The notes below the pieces were generated by a model that did not search any database, was not told where the DNA came from, and saw only the letters and a list, made by a program, of their open reading frames with translations. Made by a program: the position numbers and the translations under genes. Positions 13,584-19,227 of a stretch of 19,227 nt of DNA are shown in pieces. The DNA comes from Desulfobacterales bacterium (lineage in GTDB: Bacteria > Desulfobacterota > Desulfobacteria > Desulfobacterales > C00003060): the NCBI GenBank assembly GCA_030616425.1, contig JAUWXJ010000017.1, positions 1 through 19,227 of the forward strand, in the 5' to 3' direction. The first letter of the stretch is position 1. The number at the start of each line of letters is the position of its first letter.

Positions 13584-14704
13584 GATGTTTGAAGCCTCTC
13601 CAAGACTATATTTCTCATCAGCTCCACAGGGGGCTCTTTCCCCGTCCAGATCTTAAACTGTTCAATGCCCTGAAACACAAACATCTCAAAGCCGCTCGCC
13701 ACCCTGCATCCTGCTCCCTCTGCCTCCCTGAGAAGCATTGTCTTAAGAGGGTTGTATATAACATCTGCCACTGCCTTGTATGCACCCAGCACACCCTTTG
13801 GCACAGGCATCTCGTCTTCCTTGGGATACATCCCTACCGGGGTAGTATTGACCAAACAGTCACCACGAGCGCTTTCGACCTCAGAAAAGGGAACAAAGGC
13901 ACAATCGAATTCTTCGGCTAGCGCGCGTCCCTTCTCCTCTGATCTGTTCACGACAATCGCTTCCCCCCCTTGACTGGTTACGCCAAAGACCACGGCCCTT
14001 GCGGCCCCTCCTGCGCCGAGCACCACAAACTTGTGGCCCTCTATCTGGAGTAATGTCTTAAGGTACCTGACAGCTCCAACCCAGTCTGTGTTCGTACCTC
14101 GTATACGTCCTTTTTCAAAGATCAAGGTGTTGACCGCCCCAATCTTTTCAGCTGTATCATCAATCTCGTCAATGAGCCCAAAGACTTCTGTCTTAAAAGG
14201 ATGAGTCACGCTAGCACCCTTTATTCTAAGGGCCCTCATTCCGGCTATAGCCCCCTGCAGATCCTCCACCTCAAAGGGCAAATAAATTGCATCTATGTCA
14301 AGGTGCCTGAATGCAACATTGTGCATAAGCGGGCTCATGCTTTGGGCTACTGGATTACCCAGGATGCCGTAAACGGATGTACTTCCGCTCAGCGCGCTCG
14401 TGTGGCCGCCGGCAGTCGATTTCGCCTGAGGCTCGGAGCCGGTTGACTGCAGTCTTCTCGAAATTGAGATAATCTCGGAAAATATCCTGTTAATCTCTGA
14501 GGTGTTTAGCGGCCCCTGGTTGTCTCGGGCAAGATATTCGAATATCGACTCCTCCCGGTCTGGATCATAGACACCCAAACCACTTTCGGCCTTGAGCTTG
14601 CCGATCTCAAGAGAAACCCCTGCCCGTTCGTTCAATAGCTTAAGGAGGGCAACATCCATCTCTTCAATCCTGCGCCTCAGTTTGTCTAAAGCATCTTTGC
14701 TCAT
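13580..14704 (-). CDS. aroE: Fusion of AroQ chorismate mutase and shikimate dehydrogenase
   Basis: A 374-residue two-domain protein. Residues 1-88 are an AroQ-class chorismate mutase. By alignment with E. coli P-protein, all active-site residues are kept: Arg10, Arg27, Lys38, Asp47, Arg50, Glu51, Ser82 and Gln86. After a Ser/Ala/Gly-rich linker (about 89-107), residues 109-372 form a full shikimate dehydrogenase: GNPVAQSMSP (117-126), SVTHPFK with catalytic Lys171, GAVNT (189-193), NTDW with Asp207, the NADP loop GAGGAARA (230-237), NTTPVGMYP and GFEMFVFQGIEQF. One polypeptide would therefore carry the fourth pathway step and the first step after chorismate towards Phe and Tyr. It overlaps aroB by ATGA, with GAGGA upstream, and overlaps aroA at its end, implying coupled translation. 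Confidence 0.93.
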   Translation of the reverse strand: MSKDALDKLRRRIEEMDVALLKLLNERAGVSLEIGKLKAESGLGVYDPDREESIFEYLARDNQGPLNTSEINRIFSEIISISRRLQSTGSEPQAKSTAGGHTSALSGSTSVYGILGNPVAQSMSPLMHNVAFRHLDIDAIYLPFEVEDLQGAIAGMRALRIKGASVTHPFKTEVFGLIDEIDDTAEKIGAVNTLIFEKGRIRGTNTDWVGAVRYLKTLLQIEGHKFVVLGAGGAARAVVFGVTSQGGEAIVVNRSEEKGRALAEEFDCAFVPFSEVESARGDCLVNTTPVGMYPKEDEMPVPKGVLGAYKAVADVIYNPLKTMLLREAEGAGCRVASGFEMFVFQGIEQFKIWTGKEPPVELMRNIVLERLQTS

Positions 14705-15804
14705 CCAAGTTCCTCAATCACCTCTTCCACAACACCTGAAGGGACCTCAGGCGTCACAAAAGGATCACCTATCTTTTTAATCAGCACAAAGTGGACCTGA
14801 CCTGCCACCACTTTTTTGTCTGTCGCCATGAAGCCCGGGATTTGTGATGTGTCTGAGCCTGTTGGAATCCTGGTGGGAAGCCCGTACTCTTTAATCAAGT
14901 CAACAATCCTTGTGTAAGACTCCCCGTCCAGGTGATTCAGCCTGTGCGAAATCTTTGCAGCACCCACCATCCCAATGGCTATAGCCTCCCCGTGAGAAAG
15001 ACTATAGCCTGAGGCGGCCTCAAGCGCGTGTCCCAGGGTATGCCCGAAATTGAGAACGCGCCTCAAGCCGAACTCTTTTTCATCCATCTCCACGATCCCT
15101 GCCTTTATCTTGCAGGAACGCCCAACCAAGCTTTTCATCAGAGAAGGATTGCGCTCCTTGATCCCTTGACTTTCGCTTTCTAGTAGCTCGAAGAGACTGC
15201 GATCCCCTATGATCCCGTATTTGATTATCTCGGCCAAGCCGTTTGCGAAATCTCTGTCTGAAAGGGTCTTTAGAAATGACAGGTCTATATAAACAGCCCT
15301 GGGCTGATAAAATGTCCCCACAAGATTCTTCCCCTCTGGAAGATCGACCCCGGTCTTGCCGCCCACGCTGCTATCCACCTGAGCTAGAAGGGTTGTGGGA
15401 ATCTGGACATAAGGGATCGACCTCATGTATATGGATGCAATAAAGCCGGTTACATCACCCACGACCCCGCCACCCAGTGCCACAAGGAAGGATTTGCGGC
15501 TAACATTGAGCCTGACGAGTTGTCTTGCCACATCAAGTACGGTATTGAGTGATTTGGATGACTCACCAGCAGATATCTCAATGATGTCAACAGGGATGGC
15601 AAGCTCTCCCAACCTTTCCCTCACCATTTCCCCGTAAAGGGGGTTGACATATGAGTCTGTGATGATCACACATCGGTCTGCATGATTCTTGAGCTTGGTG
15701 ATCAATCCCACACGGTCCATGATATCTTCACCAATGAAGATCTCATAGGAGTCCTTGTAAGTCTTCTCCAGATTCACTTTAATGAGGTCCACGTTCCTGT
15801 GCAT
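14701..15804 (-). CDS. aroB: 3-dehydroquinate synthase
   Basis: AroB converts DAHP to 3-dehydroquinate using NAD and a divalent metal. The 367-residue frame shows DSYVNPLYG (50-58), GESSKSL (80-86), GGGVVGDVTGFIASIYMRS (111-129), PTTLLAQVDSSVGGKTGVD (136-154), and the metal ligands Glu192 (AEIIKYG), His255 (FGHTLGHALE) and His271 (SHGEAIAIG). The start is uncertain. ATG 15804 has AAAGGAG only one base before it and overlaps aroF by 26 bases; GTG 15792 or GTG 15780 would give better spacing or a more family-like N terminus. It ends in an ATGA overlap with aroQE. Confidence 0.95.
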   Translation of the reverse strand: MHRNVDLIKVNLEKTYKDSYEIFIGEDIMDRVGLITKLKNHADRCVIITDSYVNPLYGEMVRERLGELAIPVDIIEISAGESSKSLNTVLDVARQLVRLNVSRKSFLVALGGGVVGDVTGFIASIYMRSIPYVQIPTTLLAQVDSSVGGKTGVDLPEGKNLVGTFYQPRAVYIDLSFLKTLSDRDFANGLAEIIKYGIIGDRSLFELLESESQGIKERNPSLMKSLVGRSCKIKAGIVEMDEKEFGLRRVLNFGHTLGHALEAASGYSLSHGEAIAIGMVGAAKISHRLNHLDGESYTRIVDLIKEYGLPTRIPTGSDTSQIPGFMATDKKVVAGQVHFVLIKKIGDPFVTPEVPSGVVEEVIEELG

Positions 15805-16816
15805 ACTCCTTTCTAACTATATTTGCAATCGATTCTATCTCATCCATGAGCTTGAAGAACTTTTCAGGCTTCAGGGACTGGGGGCCGTCTGACAGGGCAC
15901 GCTGGGGGTCTGGATGAACCTCTATCAACAGGCCGTCGGCCCCGACTGCGACAGCCGCCTTTGCCAGAGGAATTACGAACTTCCACTGGCCTATAGCGTG
16001 GCTGGGATCAACAATTACCGGCAGGTGAGTCATATCCTTGAGGACTGGTACCGCGCTGATATCAAGTGTGTTGCGCATGGCAGTCTCAAAGGTACGGATA
16101 CCCCTTTCACAGAGTATCACCCGATCGTTGCCGGATGCCAGTATGTACTCTGCAGACATGAGTAACTCTTCCAGTGTGGTCATCATTCCTCTTTTTAAAA
16201 GCACAGGTTTTTTTGCCTGCCCTACAACCTTCAGGAGTGCAAAATTCTGAATGTTTCTGGCGCCTATTTGAAGCACGTCTGCATAGCTCTCAACAAGTTC
16301 GACTTCCGATGGGCTCATGACTTCGGTAACCACCGGCAGGCCTGTCTTCTCCCGGGCCTGGGCAAGGATCTTCAGCCCCTCTTCTCCCAGCCCCTGAAAG
16401 CTGTATGGAGATGTCCTTGGCTTAAAGGCCCCTCCTCTCAGCATAGACGCGCCTGCCTCCTTTACAACAAACGCGGTCTCCATCAGCTGCTCCGGACTCT
16501 CCACAGCACATGGTCCTGCTATGACAACGCATTTTGGCCCACCTATCTTCACATCTCCTACCGTGATCACGGTGTTACCTTCTTTTGTTTCCCGGCTTGC
16601 AAGCTTGTACGGCGCCAAGATCGGCATGACCTTTTCAACCCCCGGCCAGGTTTCTACGGTCTTCAAGACGACTTTCCCTCGCTCATCCCCAACAGCTCCG
16701 ATAATGGTCCTTTCTACCCCTTTTGAGACGTGTGCCTTGTACCCTGCGGATTCTATCCACTTGATTACATTTTCGAGTTCCTGCTCATCGGCCTTTTTCT
16801 TCATAACAACAATCAT
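15779..16816 (-). CDS. aroF: 3-deoxy-7-phosphoheptulonate (DAHP) synthase, type I-beta with N-terminal regulatory domain
   Basis: This enzyme condenses PEP with erythrose-4-phosphate, the first and flux-controlling step of aromatic synthesis. The 345-residue protein has a ferredoxin-like domain (about 1-68, MIVVMKKKAD start) as in Thermotoga maritima DAHP synthase, where it carries Tyr/Phe feedback control. The catalytic barrel follows: IAGPCAVES with metal ligand Cys103, GGAFKPRTSPYSFQG (128-142), IGARNIQNF (184-192), LLKRG (206-210), DPSHAIG with His273, Glu299 and Asp310. ATG 16816 has an ideal AAGGAGG eight bases upstream. It is the first structural gene of the aro operon, and its leader holds the aromatic peptide and attenuator described separately, so control probably acts on both transcription and enzyme activity. 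Confidence 0.96.
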   Translation of the reverse strand: MIVVMKKKADEQELENVIKWIESAGYKAHVSKGVERTIIGAVGDERGKVVLKTVETWPGVEKVMPILAPYKLASRETKEGNTVITVGDVKIGGPKCVVIAGPCAVESPEQLMETAFVVKEAGASMLRGGAFKPRTSPYSFQGLGEEGLKILAQAREKTGLPVVTEVMSPSEVELVESYADVLQIGARNIQNFALLKVVGQAKKPVLLKRGMMTTLEELLMSAEYILASGNDRVILCERGIRTFETAMRNTLDISAVPVLKDMTHLPVIVDPSHAIGQWKFVIPLAKAAVAVGADGLLIEVHPDPQRALSDGPQSLKPEKFFKLMDEIESIANIVRKEYAQERGPH

Positions 16817-16836
16817 TGTTTAAACCTCCTTGACAT

Positions 16837-16876
16837 AAAAATGAAAAGGGCCGCGAAGATCTTTGCCTCCGCGGCC
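16837..16876 (-). promoter_or_regulatory. Second hairpin with U-rich tail before the aroF ribosome binding site
   Basis: On the minus strand GGCCGCG (16876-16870) pairs with CGCGGCC (16855-16849), with two more pairs past a mismatch. It is followed by CCCTTTTCATTTTT, which ends about five bases before AAGGAGG. It could be a second, weaker terminator or a structure affecting aroF translation. Confidence 0.5.
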
Positions 16877-16884
16877 TGTTACCC

Positions 16885-16932
16885 AAAAACAAAAAAAAGC
16901 CGGGGGCAGGGTATCTGGCCTGCCACCGGCTT
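16885..16932 (-). terminator. Attenuator terminator of the aro operon leader
   Basis: On the minus strand AAGCCGG (16932-16926) pairs with CCGGCTT (16903-16897), and after one mismatch GGCAGG (16924-16919) pairs with CCTGCC (16910-16905), enclosing an eight-base loop. A tract of eight T (16898-16891) and then GTTTTT follow at once. This is a strong intrinsic terminator about 70 bases before the aroF start, where read-through must be controlled. Confidence 0.9.
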
Positions 16933-16980
16933 GGAGTTGCTTATGGTCTATTTCTTTCTAACGCACCTCCCTCTCAAGCC
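16928..16980 (-). promoter_or_regulatory. Antiterminator pairing in the aro leader
   Basis: GGCTTG-A-GAG (16980-16971) can pair with CTCCAAGCC (16936-16928): nine pairs with one bulged A. The 3' arm contains the AAGCC that begins the terminator stem, so the two structures exclude each other. The 5' arm lies in the last codons of the leader peptide (TGG CTT GAG AG). A ribosome finishing at the TAG (16960-16958) would cover it, and a ribosome stalled earlier would leave it free. Confidence 0.8.
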
Positions 16981-17059
16981 ATGGACAGACCTGTCCAAAA
17001 TACCAGTAATAGTAGTAGTAAAAAAATATACCCATTTCCCCGTGCTTTCTAATCTTCAT
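16958..17059 (-). CDS. Aromatic leader peptide (33 aa) of the aro operon attenuator
   Basis: A small ORF from ATG 17059 to TAG 16958, preceded by AGGGA eight bases upstream. It encodes 33 residues whose centre, 12-21, is FFYYYYYWYF: ten aromatic residues in a row, two Phe, five Tyr, Trp, Tyr, Phe. Another Trp is residue 27. Such a run is not expected by chance and is the mark of a ribosome-stalling leader peptide, like those of trp and phe operons, but here reading all three aromatic amino acids. When any charged aromatic tRNA is short, a ribosome would stall on these codons and free the antiterminator arm downstream. When supply is ample it would reach the stop and the terminator would form. 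The small hairpin GGACA/TGTCC (16996-16983) just after the run may be the pause structure. The gene lies between a TTGACA promoter and aroF. Confidence 0.9.
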   Translation of the reverse strand: MKIRKHGEMGIFFYYYYYWYFGQVCPWLEREVR

Positions 17060-17085
17060 GTCTTTATTCCCTGCAAGTAATCCAT

Positions 17086-17114
17086 TTAATGCCACGCTTT
17101 ATATTCGGTGTCAA
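17086..17114 (-). promoter_or_regulatory. Promoter of the aro operon leader
   Basis: On the minus strand a perfect TTGACA (17114-17109) is followed after exactly 17 bases by CATTAA (17091-17086), a weak -10. Transcription would start about 20 bases before the leader-peptide ATG, a normal distance for an attenuator. Confidence 0.6.
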
Positions 17115-17124
17115 GCAAAAAATG

Positions 17125-17140
17125 AGGAATGGTCATTCCT
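17125..17140. promoter_or_regulatory. 16-bp palindrome upstream of the aro promoter
   Basis: AGGAAT and ATTCCT form a perfect inverted repeat around GGTC, 11 bases upstream of the aro -35 element and within the divergent aro/pnc intergenic region. It could be an operator for a repressor or activator; no known regulator is recognised. Confidence 0.35.
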
Positions 17141-17170
17141 GTATCTCAATGTAATCGATTGATAGACATG

Positions 17171-17223
17171 TGTATAGCAGGCAAGGGGTTGCATACTAAG
17201 GCTGTTTTAGCTATACATATAAT
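17171..17223 (+). promoter_or_regulatory. pncA-pncB promoter region with a perfect 8-bp inverted repeat
   Basis: TTGCAT (17189-17194), a 17-base spacer and TATACA (17212-17217) make a fair promoter; a perfect TATAAT follows at 17218-17223. TGTATAGC (17171-17178) and GCTATACA (17210-17217) are exact inverted copies that bracket the -35 and cover the -10, so they could bind a dimeric regulator or form a looped operator. Confidence 0.45.
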
Positions 17224-17269
17224 AGTAATTAGCCATGTTATGGTATCACTGATAAACTAGGAGGTCACC

Positions 17270-17791
17270 ATGCCTCAAGATTGCTTGATCGTAGTAGATA
17301 TGCTCAATGACTTCGTGGACGAAAAGGGGGCCCTGTATTGCGGTCAAACTGCTAGAGATATCATCCCGTTCATCAAAGGCCGCATAGAGGCCTCTCGAAA
17401 AAATGGAGATCTTGTAATCTACCTCCAGGACTCCCATGCAAAAGACGATAAGGAATTTGACAAGTTTCCCAAGCACTCGGTGACGGGGACATGGGGCCAT
17501 CAGATTATTCCAGAACTTACCCCCCAGCAAAGCGACGTTGTCATTCAGAAGCGACGCTACAGTGGCTTTTTCGACACCGAATTGAGCGATCTTTTAGACA
17601 GGCACAATATCCAGGACGTAGAAGTGGTCGGCGTTTGTACGAATATCTGTGTGATGGACACCGTGGGTGGCCTGGCGAATCGAGACTACAACGTTACAGT
17701 GCCAAAGGCTGGTGTCGCAGACTTTGACCCAGAAGCCCACGGATTTGCTTTGAACCGCATGGACAAGATATACGGAGCAAACGTCCAATGA
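17270..17791 (+). CDS. pncA: Nicotinamidase (isochorismatase-fold cysteine hydrolase)
   Basis: A 173-residue isochorismatase-family protein. The catalytic triad fits Asp10 (VVDMLNDF), Lys94 (IQKRRYSGF) and Cys127 (GVCTNICV). Metal-site candidates are Asp54 and His56 (QDSH) and His69 (FPKHS), as in PncA enzymes that deaminate nicotinamide to nicotinate. The family also contains other amidases, but the gene overlaps pncB by ATGA and the two catalyse successive NAD-salvage steps, which favours nicotinamidase. ATG 17270 has a strong AGGAGGT just upstream. The gene is divergent from the aro operon. Confidence 0.88.
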   Translation: MPQDCLIVVDMLNDFVDEKGALYCGQTARDIIPFIKGRIEASRKNGDLVIYLQDSHAKDDKEFDKFPKHSVTGTWGHQIIPELTPQQSDVVIQKRRYSGFFDTELSDLLDRHNIQDVEVVGVCTNICVMDTVGGLANRDYNVTVPKAGVADFDPEAHGFALNRMDKIYGANVQ

Positions 17792-19125
17792 TAAACCCTG
17801 ACGAAAAATTTGAACTCCTGACCGACCTCTATGAACTGACCATGACGGCCAGCTATTTTGAAAATGGCATGGCAGAGACTGCGACATTTTCGCTCTTTAT
17901 CAGGAAATACCCCTCGGGCCGCGCCTATTTTGTGGCAGCAGGACTGGAACAGTTCCTGGACTATGCGGCCAACTTTCAGTTCTCAGAAAGCGACCTGACC
18001 TTTCTTGATCGCACCAGCCTCTTTTCAGATGATTTTCTGGACTATCTCAAGACCATGCGCTTCACAGGAAGCGTTGATGCCCTTGCTGAAGGAGAAATCT
18101 TTTTCAGGGATGAGCCGATCCTTGAAGTCACCGCTCCGATCATAGAAGCCCAGATCCTGGAGACCTTTGTGATCAACACCATAAATCTCCAGTCCATGAT
18201 TGCCACAAAGGCCGCCCGATGTGTCCATGCAGCTGCAGGACGTCGGCTGGTTGATTTCTCGCTTCGCAGAGCCCACGGAACTGATGCAGGCCTGAAGGTG
18301 GCCCGGAGCAGCTACATTGCCGGGTTTGTGGCGACCAGCAATGTCCTGGCCGGGAAGGTCTACGGCATCCCCATCTCAGGAACCATGGCCCACTCGTATA
18401 TCAGTTCATTTGGGGATGAGCTTGAAGCGTTCAGAGCCTTTGCGCGCTCATTCCCCAAGAAGACTATCCTGCTCATCGACACCTATGACACCATTGCCGG
18501 AGCCCGTAAGGCCGCTAAGGTGGCCCAAGAAATGGCCAAAGAGGGTCACAAATTACTAGGGGTTCGCCTAGATAGTGGCGATATGACTGACCTCAGCCGC
18601 CAGGTACGAAATATCCTGGATGAGGCAGGCCTCAAGGATGTGGAGATATTCGCCAGCAGCACCTTTGACGAGTATAAGATTGATAGGGCCATCAAGGAGG
18701 GCGCCAGTATAGACGCCTTTGGTGTGGGGACCAAGATGGGGGTTTCTGCTGATGCCCCTTACTTTGATATAGTATACAAGCTAGTCCAGTACGGTGAGCG
18801 TCCCATCATGAAGTTGAGCACAGGGAAGGTAAACCTGGCAGGAAAAAAACAGGTCTTCAGAAAGATTGACCGCAACGGGCGGTTCACAGAAGACGTCATA
18901 GGGACCAGGGATGAAACTATTGAAAGCGCTTCTCCCTTGCTCGAGCCTGTTATTCAGGGTGGAAAGCTCTTAAGGGGGCACCCCCCTCTCAAGGAGATCA
19001 GGGAGCGCTTCAGGAAAAACTTTGCTGCCCTTGATGAAAAATACAAGGCACTTCACGACGCTCAATTCTATCCCGTGAAACTGAGCGCCCACCTCAAGGA
19101 AGTTCAGGAGGCTTCTTCAGGCTAA
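17788..19125 (+). CDS. pncB: Nicotinate phosphoribosyltransferase
   Basis: PncB joins nicotinate to PRPP, giving nicotinate mononucleotide for NAD synthesis. The 445-residue protein shows LLTDLYELTM (10-19), where nicotinate-site aromatic residues lie, FSLRRAHGTDAG (156-167), a GTSN-like ATSNVLAGKVYGIPISGTMAHSY (181-203) with the conserved His201, LLIDTYDT, GVRLDSGDM and FGVGTKMG, the phosphate-binding part of the barrel. Its ATG overlaps the pncA stop by four bases, and GGAG lies ten bases upstream, so both are made from one transcript. No clear terminator is seen after the stop, only CTCTTTTTC. Confidence 0.94.
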   Translation: MINPDEKFELLTDLYELTMTASYFENGMAETATFSLFIRKYPSGRAYFVAAGLEQFLDYAANFQFSESDLTFLDRTSLFSDDFLDYLKTMRFTGSVDALAEGEIFFRDEPILEVTAPIIEAQILETFVINTINLQSMIATKAARCVHAAAGRRLVDFSLRRAHGTDAGLKVARSSYIAGFVATSNVLAGKVYGIPISGTMAHSYISSFGDELEAFRAFARSFPKKTILLIDTYDTIAGARKAAKVAQEMAKEGHKLLGVRLDSGDMTDLSRQVRNILDEAGLKDVEIFASSTFDEYKIDRAIKEGASIDAFGVGTKMGVSADAPYFDIVYKLVQYGERPIMKLSTGKVNLAGKKQVFRKIDRNGRFTEDVIGTRDETIESASPLLEPVIQGGKLLRGHPPLKEIRERFRKNFAALDEKYKALHDAQFYPVKLSAHLKEVQEASSG

Positions 19126-19227
19126 ACTCTCTTTTTCGGACGCTATCTCAAAGCGCTATGCTTCACTTCTTCCACCTGCTTTGTAATCTTCTGTCTTCCA
19201 CGGCCTTAAGGCAATAATAAAGGCCAC
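19126..19227. other. Right-edge intergenic stretch with a dispersed-repeat core
   Basis: About 100 bases after pncB. AAGCGC-TAT-GCTTCACTTC at 19151-19170 resembles the core of the repeat at 8224-8251. A minus-strand gene could end here, but the visible part is too short to support one. Confidence 0.3.

Noticed and set aside
16837..16900. T-box riboswitch in the aroF leader
   Set aside because: A GGGT...CCGCG string before a hairpin and T-rich tail recalls the T-box end, but the conserved AGGGTGGNACCGCG core is not present, there is no specifier-loop domain, and the leader peptide with competing stems explains the region.
19126..19227. C-terminal end of a minus-strand gene at the right edge
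   Set aside because: More than one frame is open over this short stretch and nothing favours any of them.

Overview
The window is bacterial, chromosomal and gene-dense. Gene content and order suggest a Desulfobacterota (deltaproteobacterial, sulfate-reducer-like) genome. The clues are a hemA block with a precorrin-2 dehydrogenase and a CcsA/HemX-like membrane protein, a compact shikimate operon led by a type I-beta DAHP synthase, a VCBS-repeat protein with a CsgG/FlgO-like front domain, and many short intergenic repeats. This placement is inference; there is no rRNA or marker gene to confirm it.

Layout. (1) 1-515, minus: a lipoprotein gene cut by the left edge, divergent from a HAD phosphatase (638-1279, plus). 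(2) 1263-2204, minus: fabD, whose 3' end overlaps the HAD gene. (3) 2216-2562: a repeat-filled gap holding heptamer repeats and a 237-bp fold-back element. (4) 2545-6119, minus: hemA, ccsA/hemX, precorrin-2 dehydrogenase and a PHP phosphoesterase, read from a promoter near 6184-6211. (5) 6483-8153, plus: secreted CsgG/FlgO-like plus VCBS-repeat protein. (6) 8330-8406: tRNA with anticodon CAT, followed by a DUF362 protein (8589-9854). (7) 9855-10118: intergenic hairpins. (8) 10119-10496, minus: small membrane protein. (9) 10664-16816, minus: the aromatic operon aroF-aroB-aroQE-aroA-aroK-aroC, closed by a terminator at 10597-10634. (10) 17270-19125, plus: pncA-pncB for NAD salvage.

The main discovery is upstream of aroF. 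A short unannotated ORF (17059 down to 16958, minus strand, 33 codons) encodes a peptide with ten consecutive aromatic residues, FFYYYYYWYF. It is followed by a strong intrinsic terminator (16885-16932) and a competing antiterminator pairing whose 5' arm lies inside the last codons of the peptide. This is the full architecture of a ribosome-mediated transcription attenuator that reads Phe, Tyr and Trp supply together and controls the whole common aromatic pathway. A second hairpin with a U-rich tail sits just before the aroF ribosome binding site.

How the genes work together: aroF, aroB, aroE, aroK, aroA and aroC make chorismate from PEP and erythrose-4-phosphate, lacking only a 3-dehydroquinate dehydratase (aroD) in this window. 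The chorismate mutase fused to AroE starts the branch to Phe and Tyr. The hemA block feeds tetrapyrrole (siroheme/heme) and possibly cytochrome c synthesis. pncA and pncB convert nicotinamide to nicotinate mononucleotide.
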